A DNA stretch of 10,646 nt from Roseovarius sp. GTDB taxonomy: Bacteria; Pseudomonadota; Alphaproteobacteria; Rhodobacterales; Rhodobacteraceae. The position numbers were made by a program, and so were the translations under genes. Positions 1 through 6,062 of the stretch are shown here, one piece after another. Position 1 is the first letter of the stretch. The number at the start of each line of letters is the position of its first letter. The DNA lies in the NCBI GenBank assembly GCA_023260815.1, contig JALQUE010000325.1:1-10646 (forward strand), read 5' to 3'. The notes below the pieces were generated by a model. The model ran no database searches, was not told the origin of the DNA, and saw only the letters and a program-made list of their open reading frames with translations.

Positions 1-1684
1 GCATCGTTTCGATGCGCGGCGCGTGGATCGAGAAATCACCCGCTTCGGTCAGGGCATTGGCCATCTCGTTCAGGATGTGCAGGCGGCCGTCCTTGGCCTG
101 CGCCAGAGCCTTCTTCATGATCTCGGGCGTGATGCCCGCGACCTTGATGTCCATCTGCAGCGAGGTGATGCCCTTTTCGGTGCCGGCAACCTTGAAGTCC
201 ATGTCACCGAGGTGATCCTCGTCGCCGAGAATGTCGGTCAGGACCGCATATTCGCCGTCATCTTCGAGGATCAGACCCATCGCCACACCAGCCACCGGCG
301 CCTTGAGGGGCACACCGGCATCCATCATCGACAACGACCCGCCGCAAACCGATGCCATCGAGGACGAGCCATTGGATTCCGTGATCTCGGAGACGACGCG
401 GATGGTATAGGGGAAATCGGTCGGGGCGGGCAGAACGGCCTGAAGCGCGCGCCATGCCAGCTTGCCGTGACCCACTTCGCGACGACCCGGAGGGCCAACG
501 CGACCCGCTTCACCGACCGAATAGGGCGGGAAGTTGTAGTGCAGCAAGAAGTTGGAGCGGAAGTTGCCATGCAGGGCGTCGATGATCTGCTCGTCGTCGC
601 CGGTGCCAAGCGTGGTGACCACCAGCGCCTGTGTTTCACCGCGTGTGAACAGCGACGACCCATGGGTCCGCGGCAGCAGGCCGGTTTCGGACACGATCTG
701 ACGCACGGTGTCGAGGTTGCGCCCGTCGATCCGCTTGCCGGTCTTGACCACGTCGCCGCGCAGGACGCTGGCTTCGAGCTTTTTCAGGGCAGCGCCGAGG
801 TTGCTATCTTCAAGCTGTTCCTCTGTGAGAGCCGCCTTGATGGCGTCCTTGGCGGCGGACACGGCAGCGGTGCGTTCCTGCTTGTCGGTGATCGCATAGG
901 CGGCGCGCACCTTGTCTTCGCCAGCGGCTTTGACGGCATCATAGAGTGCCGAATAATCCGGGGGCGTGAAGTCGAACGGCTCTTTCGCGGTGTCCTCGGC
1001 CAGATCGATGATCAGGTCGATTACCGGCTGGATCTGTTCATGCGCGAAGGTCACGGCGCCCAGCATCTCGTCTTCGGAGAGTTCATAGGCTTCGGACTCG
1101 ACCATCATGACGGCGTCCTTGGTGCCGGCGACAACCAGATCGAGACGCTGATCGGGGTTGTTGCGAAGGTCGTGCATATCCTCGACATCGGGGTTCAGGA
1201 TGTATTCGCCATCCGAATACCCCACACGGCACCCGGCGATCGGGCCCATGAACGGCGCACCCGAAATGGTCAGCGCAGCCGAGGCGGCGATCATCGCCAC
1301 GATATCGGGATCGTTGACCAGATCATGGCTAAGCACCGTACACATAACGAGAACTTCGTGCTTGAAGCCACCGACGAAGAGCGGGCGGATCGGACGATCG
1401 ATCAGGCGCGCGGTCAGGGTCTCTTTCTCGGTCGGACGGGCTTCACGCTTGAAGAAGCCGCCGGGCACCTTGCCCGCGGCGTAGTATTTTTCCTGATAGT
1501 GGACGGTCAGCGGAAAGAAATCCTGACCGGGCTTGGGTTCCTTGGCGAAGGTCACGTTGGCCATGACCGAGGTTTCACCCAAGGTGGCGATGACCGAGCC
1601 ATCTGCCTGACGGGCAACCTTGCCCGTTTCCAGTGTGAGCGTTTCCTCGCCCCACTGCATCGATTTTTTCACTTCTTTGAACAT
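1..1684 (-). CDS. pnp: Polyribonucleotide nucleotidyltransferase (PNPase), 3' end outside window
   Basis: PNPase degrades RNA 3'-to-5' by phosphorolysis and works in the cytoplasm, often in the degradosome. The 561 visible codons cover the first RNase PH domain (about residues 10-145), the helical linker (about 240-310) and the second, catalytic RNase PH domain (about 312-555). Visible family motifs include FFPLTVHYQEKYYAAGK (56-72), GGFFKREARPTEKE (75-88) and RLIDRPIRPLF (93-103). The catalytic segment GDEDHLGDMDFKVAGT (487-502) carries the acidic residues D490 and D496 and K498, by analogy with E. coli. The KH and S1 RNA-binding domains expected after about residue 560 of a roughly 710-residue protein lie beyond position 1, so the gene is cut by the window and not broken. 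Two adjacent ATG codons occur (1687 and 1684). I chose 1684 because AGGA at 1695-1692 then sits 7 nt upstream. A strong hairpin lies just upstream. Identity is secure. Confidence 0.97.
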   Translation of the reverse strand, partial: MFKEVKKSMQWGEETLTLETGKVARQADGSVIATLGETSVMANVTFAKEPKPGQDFFPLTVHYQEKYYAAGKVPGGFFKREARPTEKETLTARLIDRPIRPLFVGGFKHEVLVMCTVLSHDLVNDPDIVAMIAASAALTISGAPFMGPIAGCRVGYSDGEYILNPDVEDMHDLRNNPDQRLDLVVAGTKDAVMMVESEAYELSEDEMLGAVTFAHEQIQPVIDLIIDLAEDTAKEPFDFTPPDYSALYDAVKAAGEDKVRAAYAITDKQERTAAVSAAKDAIKAALTEEQLEDSNLGAALKKLEASVLRGDVVKTGKRIDGRNLDTVRQIVSETGLLPRTHGSSLFTRGETQALVVTTLGTGDDEQIIDALHGNFRSNFLLHYNFPPYSVGEAGRVGPPGRREVGHGKLAWRALQAVLPAPTDFPYTIRVVSEITESNGSSSMASVCGGSLSMMDAGVPLKAPVAGVAMGLILEDDGEYAVLTDILGDEDHLGDMDFKVAGTEKGITSLQMDIKVAGITPEIMKKALAQAKDGRLHILNEMANALTEAGDFSIHAPRIETM

Positions 1685-1993
1685 CATGTCTTCCTAGCTG
1701 GAGGCACTCCCGGGCGTATCCCGGGTCCTCCGTTTCAATGGCGGCCCCATTGCCGCCGACCCCAATCCATTCCCATGCGCCCGGGGTCAGAGGCATCACG
1801 TCACAGATGGTCGCGCCATAGCGCAGTTTGAAGCATTTTGAAAGCAATGATGACGTGAGCGCTACGAATCAGCGTTAACAGCCATCAAAACAGGGATTTT
1901 GGCGGATCGGCACCGCGGCGGCATCACGTCGGTATCGCGTCGGTATCGGGATCGGTGCGCGGCGGGATTAACGCGGCGGGCGTTGCGCGCGGC
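1685..1993 (-). promoter_or_regulatory. bciA-pnp intergenic region and probable structured pnp leader
   Basis: No convincing gene lies in these 309 bases. In the pnp direction the last part is rich in hairpins. The strongest is 1731-1700: minus-strand GGAGG pairs with CCTCC as an outer 5-bp stem, then an internal loop, then a 6-bp CCCGGG/CCCGGG inner stem with a 5-nt loop, ending 4 nt before the Shine-Dalgarno AGGA. Further upstream are a 6-bp stem GGCGGC/GCCGCC (1757-1740) and a 6-bp GGGGTC/GACCCC pair (1788-1783 with 1763-1758). A less GC-rich patch at about 1900-1815 is the most plausible place for a promoter, but I see no hexamer pair good enough to call. In E. coli a leader hairpin upstream of pnp is cut by RNase III and mediates PNPase autoregulation; a similar role here is inference. 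No U-rich terminator was seen after bciA. Confidence 0.5.
1927..1948. repeat. Two perfect tandem 11-bp copies (CGTCGGTATCG)
   Basis: The plus strand reads CGTCGGTATCG at 1927-1937 and again at 1938-1948, with a degenerate third copy (8 of 11 bases) just before it at 1916-1926. It lies about 45 nt past the bciA stop in non-coding DNA. The function is unknown. It may be a small slippage repeat or a protein-binding site. Confidence 0.6.
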
Positions 1994-2992
1994 TTAGAAC
2001 ACGGCGTGATCGCCCAGATCGACCGACACCTCGCCACCGATCAGACGGGCATAGAACGACTCGAGCGTGTCGGTGCCGAATTCGGGTGTCGCCTCGGCAT
2101 CGTAGCGGCCTGTGGCGGGATCGAGCACCAGCATCGACTCGGTCGCGTAATACCTGCCGATGCGTGCCAGTTCGGCCTTGTCGCGCAGTTTCGGGGACAG
2201 CCGCCCAAGCGCGCCGAGACCGGCGATGATGGCATCCATCATGCCCACCGGCACCTGACGAAAGCGGGGCTGTTGCCCCAGAAGGCGGAACAGCATCTCG
2301 CCCTGTTGGCGGGGGGTGATCGCGGGACCGGGGCCACCGATGGGCAGGGTGCGGTTCTGACGGTCGGGATCGTCGAGGCAACCGGCGATGTAGCGCCCCA
2401 GATCGGCATCGCTGATCGGTTTGCAGGCGGTCAGCGCCCCATCACCGAACAGAAGGAAGGGCTTGCCCGCGCGCAGCCGCTGGACCTGCCCGGAGAGGGA
2501 TTTGAAGAACGCCGTGGGCCGCACGATGGAATATGTCAGGCCAGAGGAGATCAGTGCCTGTTCCGCCGCCAGCTTGGCCTGCTGGAAAGCCAGACGCGGC
2601 TTTTGCACACAGATTGCGGACAGAAGCACGACATGCGCGATACCGGCATCGCGGGCCGGACCAAAGGCCGCGACATGCGCCTTGTGATCAACCGCCCAGG
2701 CATCATGCGGCGTGCCGGTGCGCGACGCCATGCACGAGACCAGCGCATCGAAGCGGTCCCCCCGAAACCCGTCGCGGATCAGGGATGCCGGATCGGTGAC
2801 ATCGCCAAAACGCAAGTCGGCGGCATCGGGCAACGGCACGCGCATGTCGTCCGAGGCGCGCGGGCGCAGGAAACAGGTGACGTGATGGCCTTGCCCCAGC
2901 AAGGCCGCAACTGTCGCCCGCCCGATCGTGCCGGTGCCACCAAGCACGAAAACACGCTTGGGGTTGGGGGAAGGTATGGCGGCATCGGGCAT
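1994..2992 (-). CDS. bciA: 3,8-divinyl (bacterio)chlorophyllide 8-vinyl reductase, BciA/DVR family
   Basis: BciA is the NADPH-dependent reductase that converts the C8 vinyl group of divinyl (proto)chlorophyllide to ethyl in (bacterio)chlorophyll synthesis. The 332-residue protein is an atypical short-chain dehydrogenase/NmrA-like enzyme. The Rossmann motif GGTGTIG is at 18-24. It then shows blocks I recognise from plant DVR and green-sulfur BciA: YSIVRPTAFFKSLSGQV (154-170), LFGDGALTACKPISDADL (181-198), LPIGGPG with ITPRQQGE (216-232), and IGRYYATESMLVLDP (278-292). These blocks are specific enough to separate it from generic NAD(P)-binding epimerase-like proteins. The ATG at 2992 is the only sensible start: the frame has no start codon in the roughly 40 nt upstream, and the next Met is residue 50, past the Rossmann motif. 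No Shine-Dalgarno is seen before it. It sits between rpsO and pnp rather than in a photosynthesis cluster, 44 nt after the rpsO terminator. The presence of bciA predicts a phototrophic host. Confidence 0.9.
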   Translation of the reverse strand: MPDAAIPSPNPKRVFVLGGTGTIGRATVAALLGQGHHVTCFLRPRASDDMRVPLPDAADLRFGDVTDPASLIRDGFRGDRFDALVSCMASRTGTPHDAWAVDHKAHVAAFGPARDAGIAHVVLLSAICVQKPRLAFQQAKLAAEQALISSGLTYSIVRPTAFFKSLSGQVQRLRAGKPFLLFGDGALTACKPISDADLGRYIAGCLDDPDRQNRTLPIGGPGPAITPRQQGEMLFRLLGQQPRFRQVPVGMMDAIIAGLGALGRLSPKLRDKAELARIGRYYATESMLVLDPATGRYDAEATPEFGTDTLESFYARLIGGEVSVDLGDHAVF

Positions 2993-3035
2993 CAGGTGGA
3001 TCCGGCAAGTTGCTGCGGTTGCGCACCTTTGTGAC

Positions 3036-3066
3036 GAAAAACGCCCGCTCTGGAAAGAGCGGGCGT
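3036..3066 (-). terminator. Intrinsic terminator after rpsO
   Basis: Positions 3041-3050 and 3057-3066 form a perfect 10-bp inverted repeat (ACGCCCGCTC / GAGCGGGCGT) with a 6-nt loop. Read on the minus strand the hairpin is followed at once by a run of five T (3041-3037). It begins 25 nt after the rpsO stop. This is a textbook Rho-independent terminator and should limit read-through from rpsO into bciA. Confidence 0.9.
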
Positions 3067-3091
3067 CGGGTGATCCGGATGGATCGAAACC

Positions 3092-3361
3092 TTAGCGGCG
3101 AATGCCGAGGCGCTTGATGAGGTCCTGATACCGGGCCTCTTCCTTTGCCTTGAGGTAGTCCAGAAGTTTGCGGCGCTGCGCGACCATCTTGAGAAGGCCA
3201 CGGCGACCGTGGTTGTCCTTCTTATGGGTCTTGAAATGCTCGGTCAGCGTGGCGATACGCGAGGTGAGGATGGCAACCTGAACTTCGGGCGAACCGGTGT
3301 CGCCTTCCTTAGTTGCGAATTCCTTCATCACGCGGTCTTTTTCTTCGGCGGTGATCGACAT
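3092..3361 (-). CDS. rpsO: 30S ribosomal protein S15
   Basis: S15 binds 16S rRNA at the central-domain junction and nucleates assembly of the 30S platform. The frame gives 89 residues, the normal length of the family. It carries recognisable S15 blocks: GDTGSPEVQVAILTSRI (18-34), HFKTHKKDNHGRRGLL (42-57), and the C-terminal RRKLLDYLK...Y..LIKRLGIRR. The ATG at 3361 is preceded by AAGGAG, with a 6-nt spacer of ACCCCG. In-frame extension upstream to another ATG (3397) is possible but would add 12 residues that S15 does not have and would ignore the strong Shine-Dalgarno. The gene is followed by an intrinsic terminator and preceded by a structured leader that may allow S15 autoregulation. Confidence 0.98.
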   Translation of the reverse strand: MSITAEEKDRVMKEFATKEGDTGSPEVQVAILTSRIATLTEHFKTHKKDNHGRRGLLKMVAQRRKLLDYLKAKEEARYQDLIKRLGIRR

Positions 3362-3362
3362 C

Positions 3363-3450
3363 GGGGTCTCCTTTTTGATCAGGGGTGAAGGGCGCAAGCC
3401 GGGATGTCGTCCAGCATGGTCCTATGGAGATACCCCCCGCAACACGGGGG
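3363..3450 (-). promoter_or_regulatory. rpsO leader with competing hairpins; one can hide the ribosome binding site
   Basis: Two structures can be drawn on the minus strand. Hairpin A near the presumed 5' end pairs CCCCCG (3450-3445) with CGGGGG (3439-3434) around a 5-nt loop TGTTG. Helix B pairs GGGG-T-(AT bulge)-CTCC (3436-3426) with GGAGACCCC (3371-3363), which contains the Shine-Dalgarno GGAG and the spacer before the rpsO ATG: nine base pairs broken only by a 2-nt bulge. A and B share the G residues 3436-3434, so full formation of one weakens the other. S15 of several bacteria represses its own translation through varied leader structures; applying that here is inference. Confidence 0.5.
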
Positions 3451-3457
3451 ATGGGCG

Positions 3458-3463
3458 CGTATA
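3458..3463 (-). promoter_or_regulatory. rpsO: Candidate -10 element for rpsO (TATACG)
   Basis: TATACG on the minus strand lies about 97 nt upstream of the rpsO ATG, in an AT-richer patch. A poor -35 match (TTTTCT) lies 17 nt upstream. A start about 7 nt downstream would put hairpin A at the very 5' end of the transcript. This is a weak, pattern-only call. Confidence 0.3.
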
Positions 3464-3509
3464 GGAGGAATCGTGTAGAAAGAAAAGGGGGAAATCATGG
3501 CCCGGTGTC

Positions 3510-3524
3510 GGGGCGACACGCCCC
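3510..3524 (-). terminator. Possible weak terminator hairpin after the RTX gene
   Basis: GGGGCG (3524-3519 on the minus strand) pairs with CGCCCC (3515-3510) around a 3-nt loop, starting 1 nt after the RTX stop codon. No U-run follows directly; the nearest T-rich stretch is about 15-20 nt further on. It could be an mRNA 3'-end stabiliser rather than a terminator. Confidence 0.3.
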
Positions 3525-3525
3525 A

Positions 3526-4629
3526 TCAGGTGACCGGAGGCGACAGCGCGCTTTCCGGGATCAGGGCAATGGCGTCAAGCGTCAGCCCCACAGCGCCCGA
3601 GATCGCCGCGAGACGCACGCCGTTCAGCACAAGGTGCTGAAGATCGGGCTCGGCCTCGTCGGGTTCGAGCGTGACCACGGGATCGGGATCTGCGGCATCG
3701 TCATAGATCACCATCAACGCATCCTCGGTCAGCGAGAAATCGAGGATTTCCGCCTGATGCCCCTGGGGAATCCAATGGCCGAGCGTGAAGGTATCGGCGC
3801 CGGTGCCACCGGTCACGGTATCGTCCTGACCGATGACGATCACGTCGTCACCCCCACCCCCGTTGAGGAAATCCCCGGCGTCGATATCATCGGTGCGCGC
3901 GGTTTGCGGATCATCGACAACGCCAGTCAGCGCGTCGTTGCCCCAGCCGCCGAACAGCGTATCGGCCCCCGCCCCGCCATCGAGCGTGTCGTCATCAAGG
4001 CCGCCATGCAGGGCATCGTCGCCGGCATCGCCCTGCAGGCTGTCATTGCCTTCGCCGCCCTGCAGGGTGTCATCGCCCGGGCCGCCCGACAGCGTATCCT
4101 GCCCGGCATGACCATAGAGATCGTCGGCGCCATCCTGACCCGACAGGCTGTCATCGCCTTCGTCACCGTGCAGCGTGTCATTCCCTGCCTCGCCCAGCAG
4201 AGTGTCCTGCCCCAGATCGCCATACAGCTGATCATCGCCGGGACCGCCCGCCACAAGATCATCCCCGGCATAGCCATTGATCTGATCGGACGCGTCGGTG
4301 CCCGTGAGGCTGTTGTCAGCGGCATCGCCCGAGACGATGTCACCCGGTGTGAAGGGGATGTCAGGCGCGGTCTGGTCCGGGGTGGGATCGTTGGGGGCAG
4401 GATCGGTGGGCGCAGGATCGTCAGGGGACACATCCAGCTTATCGAGACCGGCCATGAGATCGGGTTGACCGGACGCCGGTTGAAAGGGCAAAGGCAGATC
4501 GTCTTCGTCGTCCGACGGTCCGAAATCGAAGCCGAAGAACGCCGTTGCACCCACGGCCATCATACCCAGAACACTGGCAAGCAGAAGCATCGCACCAACC
4601 CAAAAACAAGCCGCCCGATAGAGCCACAC
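3526..4629 (-). CDS. RTX (hemolysin-type calcium-binding repeat) protein with N-terminal hydrophobic segment
   Basis: The 367-residue protein has a hydrophobic segment (about residues 7-33, FWVGAMLLLASVLGMMAVGATAFF core) that could be a membrane anchor or uncleaved signal. An acidic, proline-rich linker follows (38-95, with DDPAPTDPAPNDPTPD). Then come 13 tandem nonapeptides of the GGxGxDxLx type (118-234) and a shorter second repeat patch (257-283). A non-repeat C-terminal part of about 85 residues completes it. RTX nonapeptides bind Ca2+ in a parallel beta-roll, normally after export to a calcium-rich compartment. No enzymatic domain is visible. RTX proteins are usually secreted by type I systems with a C-terminal signal; the N-terminal segment here suggests another route or surface anchoring, which is inference. 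The GTG start at 4629 has only a weak GGGG upstream. An ATG at 4590 (residue 14) is a real alternative and keeps the hydrophobic segment. The gene stands between the catabolic operon and rpsO, with no type I transporter in view. Confidence 0.8.
   Translation of the reverse strand: MWLYRAACFWVGAMLLLASVLGMMAVGATAFFGFDFGPSDDEDDLPLPFQPASGQPDLMAGLDKLDVSPDDPAPTDPAPNDPTPDQTAPDIPFTPGDIVSGDAADNSLTGTDASDQINGYAGDDLVAGGPGDDQLYGDLGQDTLLGEAGNDTLHGDEGDDSLSGQDGADDLYGHAGQDTLSGGPGDDTLQGGEGNDSLQGDAGDDALHGGLDDDTLDGGAGADTLFGGWGNDALTGVVDDPQTARTDDIDAGDFLNGGGGDDVIVIGQDDTVTGGTGADTFTLGHWIPQGHQAEILDFSLTEDALMVIYDDAADPDPVVTLEPDEAEPDLQHLVLNGVRLAAISGAVGLTLDAIALIPESALSPPVT
3928..4278 (-). repeat. 27-bp period coding repeat of the RTX gene (13 units)
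   Basis: Thirteen consecutive degenerate 27-bp units encode nonapeptides such as NGYAGDDLV, SGGPGDDTL and QGGEGNDSL. The Gly and Asp positions are conserved and the others drift. This is a protein-level repeat, not an intergenic or CRISPR array. Confidence 0.85.
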
Positions 4630-4677
4630 AGCCCCAAACGGGTCAAACCCTTCTACACAGGTTGGTAAATGATCCGG

Positions 4678-5631
4678 TTAACGCCGGGGGCCGTTCGGCG
4701 CCACCTCGTATCCGGGCTCTTCGGGTTCGTCATCTGTCATCTCGGGGGGGAAGCCGGGGGCGCGGATATCCAGCCCTGTGGCCTCTTCGAGGCGGCGGAT
4801 GATGTTGGGCGACAATTCGCGCGGGCCATAGCGCGATATGCCATCCTCGAAGATCGAGATCATCAGCGGGTTCATTTCCAACGGGATGCCGGCGCGGTCG
4901 GCGACCTGCTGAAACAGGCCGATATCCTTGCGCACCAGATCCATGGTGAAGGAAATGTCACGCGAGCCATTGAGGATCACCTGGCTTTCGGTCTCATGCA
5001 CGAAGGAGGTGCCCGAGCTGATGCGGATCGCCTCGTAGGCGGTGGCGAGGTCCATTCCCGCGCCCTTGGCGGTGACAAGCGCCTCGCAGCAGGTGAGCAG
5101 ATTGGCAGTGGCCAGATAATTGGTGATGACCTTGAGAATGGAGGCCGACCCCAGATCGCCGGTATGCAGGATGCGGCGGCCCATTTTCGTCAGCAGCGGC
5201 AAGATCAGGTCGAAGGTTGCGCGATCACACCCCGCGAAGATCGAGATATTGCCGGTATCGGCCCGGTGGCACCCGCCCGACACCGGGCAATCCACGGCGG
5301 CACCGCCCTGGGCGATCACCTCGGCGCCGAGGCGCTTGATTTCGGCCTCGTCGGTGGTCGACATCTCCATCCAGATCTTGCCGGGGACGACATGCGGTAT
5401 CATCTGCCCCACGACACCGGCGCTGGCGGCAGGCGACGGCAGGCAGGTGATCACCGCATCGCACGCCTGCATCATCGTCGCCGGATCGCCCGCGGCGGTG
5501 GCGCCGCGCGCCACGAACCCCGCCACCAGATCGGTATCGAGGTCATGGACCATCAGATCGACCCCGTTGCGCAACAGGCTGCCCGACAGCTTGCCGCCGA
5601 CATTGCCCAGACCTATGAAACCGACCTTCAT
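4678..5631 (-). CDS. 3-hydroxyisobutyrate-dehydrogenase-family NAD(P)-dependent oxidoreductase
   Basis: Enzymes of this beta-hydroxyacid dehydrogenase family interconvert 3-hydroxy acids and semialdehydes (3-hydroxyisobutyrate, tartronate semialdehyde, sulfolactaldehyde and others). The 317-residue protein opens with the dinucleotide-binding motif GFIGLGNVGG (4-13). It carries the substrate-loop signature DCPVSGG (114-120) and the family's catalytic Lys with its partner Asn in LKVITNYL (K167, N171). The start at 5631 is fixed by AGGGG four nt upstream and by the fit of beta-strand 1; the frame stays open upstream to an ATG at 5697, which I reject. The C-terminal tail (about 285-317) is acidic and proline-rich and longer than in typical members of about 290-300 residues. 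It is the last gene of the TRAP/dehydrogenase operon, 75 nt after the RidA gene. It probably acts on the product of that pathway; the exact substrate cannot be told from sequence. Confidence 0.9.
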   Translation of the reverse strand: MKVGFIGLGNVGGKLSGSLLRNGVDLMVHDLDTDLVAGFVARGATAAGDPATMMQACDAVITCLPSPAASAGVVGQMIPHVVPGKIWMEMSTTDEAEIKRLGAEVIAQGGAAVDCPVSGGCHRADTGNISIFAGCDRATFDLILPLLTKMGRRILHTGDLGSASILKVITNYLATANLLTCCEALVTAKGAGMDLATAYEAIRISSGTSFVHETESQVILNGSRDISFTMDLVRKDIGLFQQVADRAGIPLEMNPLMISIFEDGISRYGPRELSPNIIRRLEEATGLDIRAPGFPPEMTDDEPEEPGYEVAPNGPRR

Positions 5632-5706
5632 GTGACCCCTCCCGTCATGTGTTTTGCCCACCATGCGGGATTCGCGGGAATTGCCAACAAAAACCATCGG
5701 CCCGGA

Positions 5707-6048
5707 TCAATCGCAGGCAGCGGTGACGATGATCTCGACCTTGAGAACGTCGCGCGCGAGCCTGGCTTCGCCGCAGGCACGGGCGGGGGCGTGGCCCTCG
5801 GGCACCCAGGCGTCCCAGACGGCGTTCATCTCGGCGAAATCGGCCATGTCGGCCAGCCAGATCACCGCCTGAAGCATCCGATCGGGCGAGGAGCCGGCCT
5901 TGGCCAAAAGCGCCTCGATCCGCGAGATGCAATCGCGGGTCTGTTCGGTCACGGTTTCGCCGTCACCGACCTGCCCACAGAGATAGGCCACCCCGTTATG
6001 CTTGACGATCTTGCTCATGCGGGCGCCGGTGTCGATACGTTCGATCAT
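5707..6048 (-). CDS. RidA/YjgF/UK114-family protein (probable enamine/imine deaminase)
   Basis: RidA proteins are small cytosolic trimers that speed hydrolysis of reactive enamine/imine intermediates to keto acids and ammonia. The 113 residues match the family length and fold: VAYLCGQVG (20-28), a central region with the helix ISRIEALLAKAGSS and strand AVIWLAD, and the conserved Arg in PARAC (R90), corresponding to the active-site Arg of E. coli RidA. I chose the ATG at 6048 because AAAGGA lies 7 nt upstream. An alternative ATG at 6066 overlaps the stop of the preceding gene (ATGA) and would add six residues (MTKDQS), but it would place this Shine-Dalgarno inside the gene. Its position directly after an amine/imino-acid dehydrogenase suggests it handles the imine that enzyme releases. 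Not every Rid subgroup is a proven deaminase, so the activity is inferred. Confidence 0.9.
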   Translation of the reverse strand: MIERIDTGARMSKIVKHNGVAYLCGQVGDGETVTEQTRDCISRIEALLAKAGSSPDRMLQAVIWLADMADFAEMNAVWDAWVPEGHAPARACGEARLARDVLKVEIIVTAACD

Positions 6049-6062
6049 GGATTGGTCCTTTG

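Noticed and set aside
23..1831. A 602-codon open frame on the plus strand
   Set aside because: It lies wholly antisense to pnp, which shows strong family motifs throughout. The plus-strand translation is His/Gly/Arg-rich low-sense sequence, as expected for a GC-rich shadow frame.
1575..1847. 90-codon minus-strand frame overlapping the start of pnp
   Set aside because: It overlaps pnp by about 110 nt out of frame, runs through the leader hairpins, resembles nothing and has no clear ribosome binding site.
3928..4278. Regular 27-bp repeats suggesting a CRISPR array
   Set aside because: The units are degenerate, contiguous without spacers and encode RTX nonapeptides in frame.
4636..4660. Small GGGT/ACCC inverted repeat between the HIBADH-type gene and the RTX gene as a terminator
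   Set aside because: The stem is only four base pairs with a 3-nt loop and no clear U-run.
5632..5697. Upstream ATG (5697) for the HIBADH-family gene
   Set aside because: AGGGG four nt before the ATG at 5631 and the Rossmann start at residue 2 fix the shorter protein.
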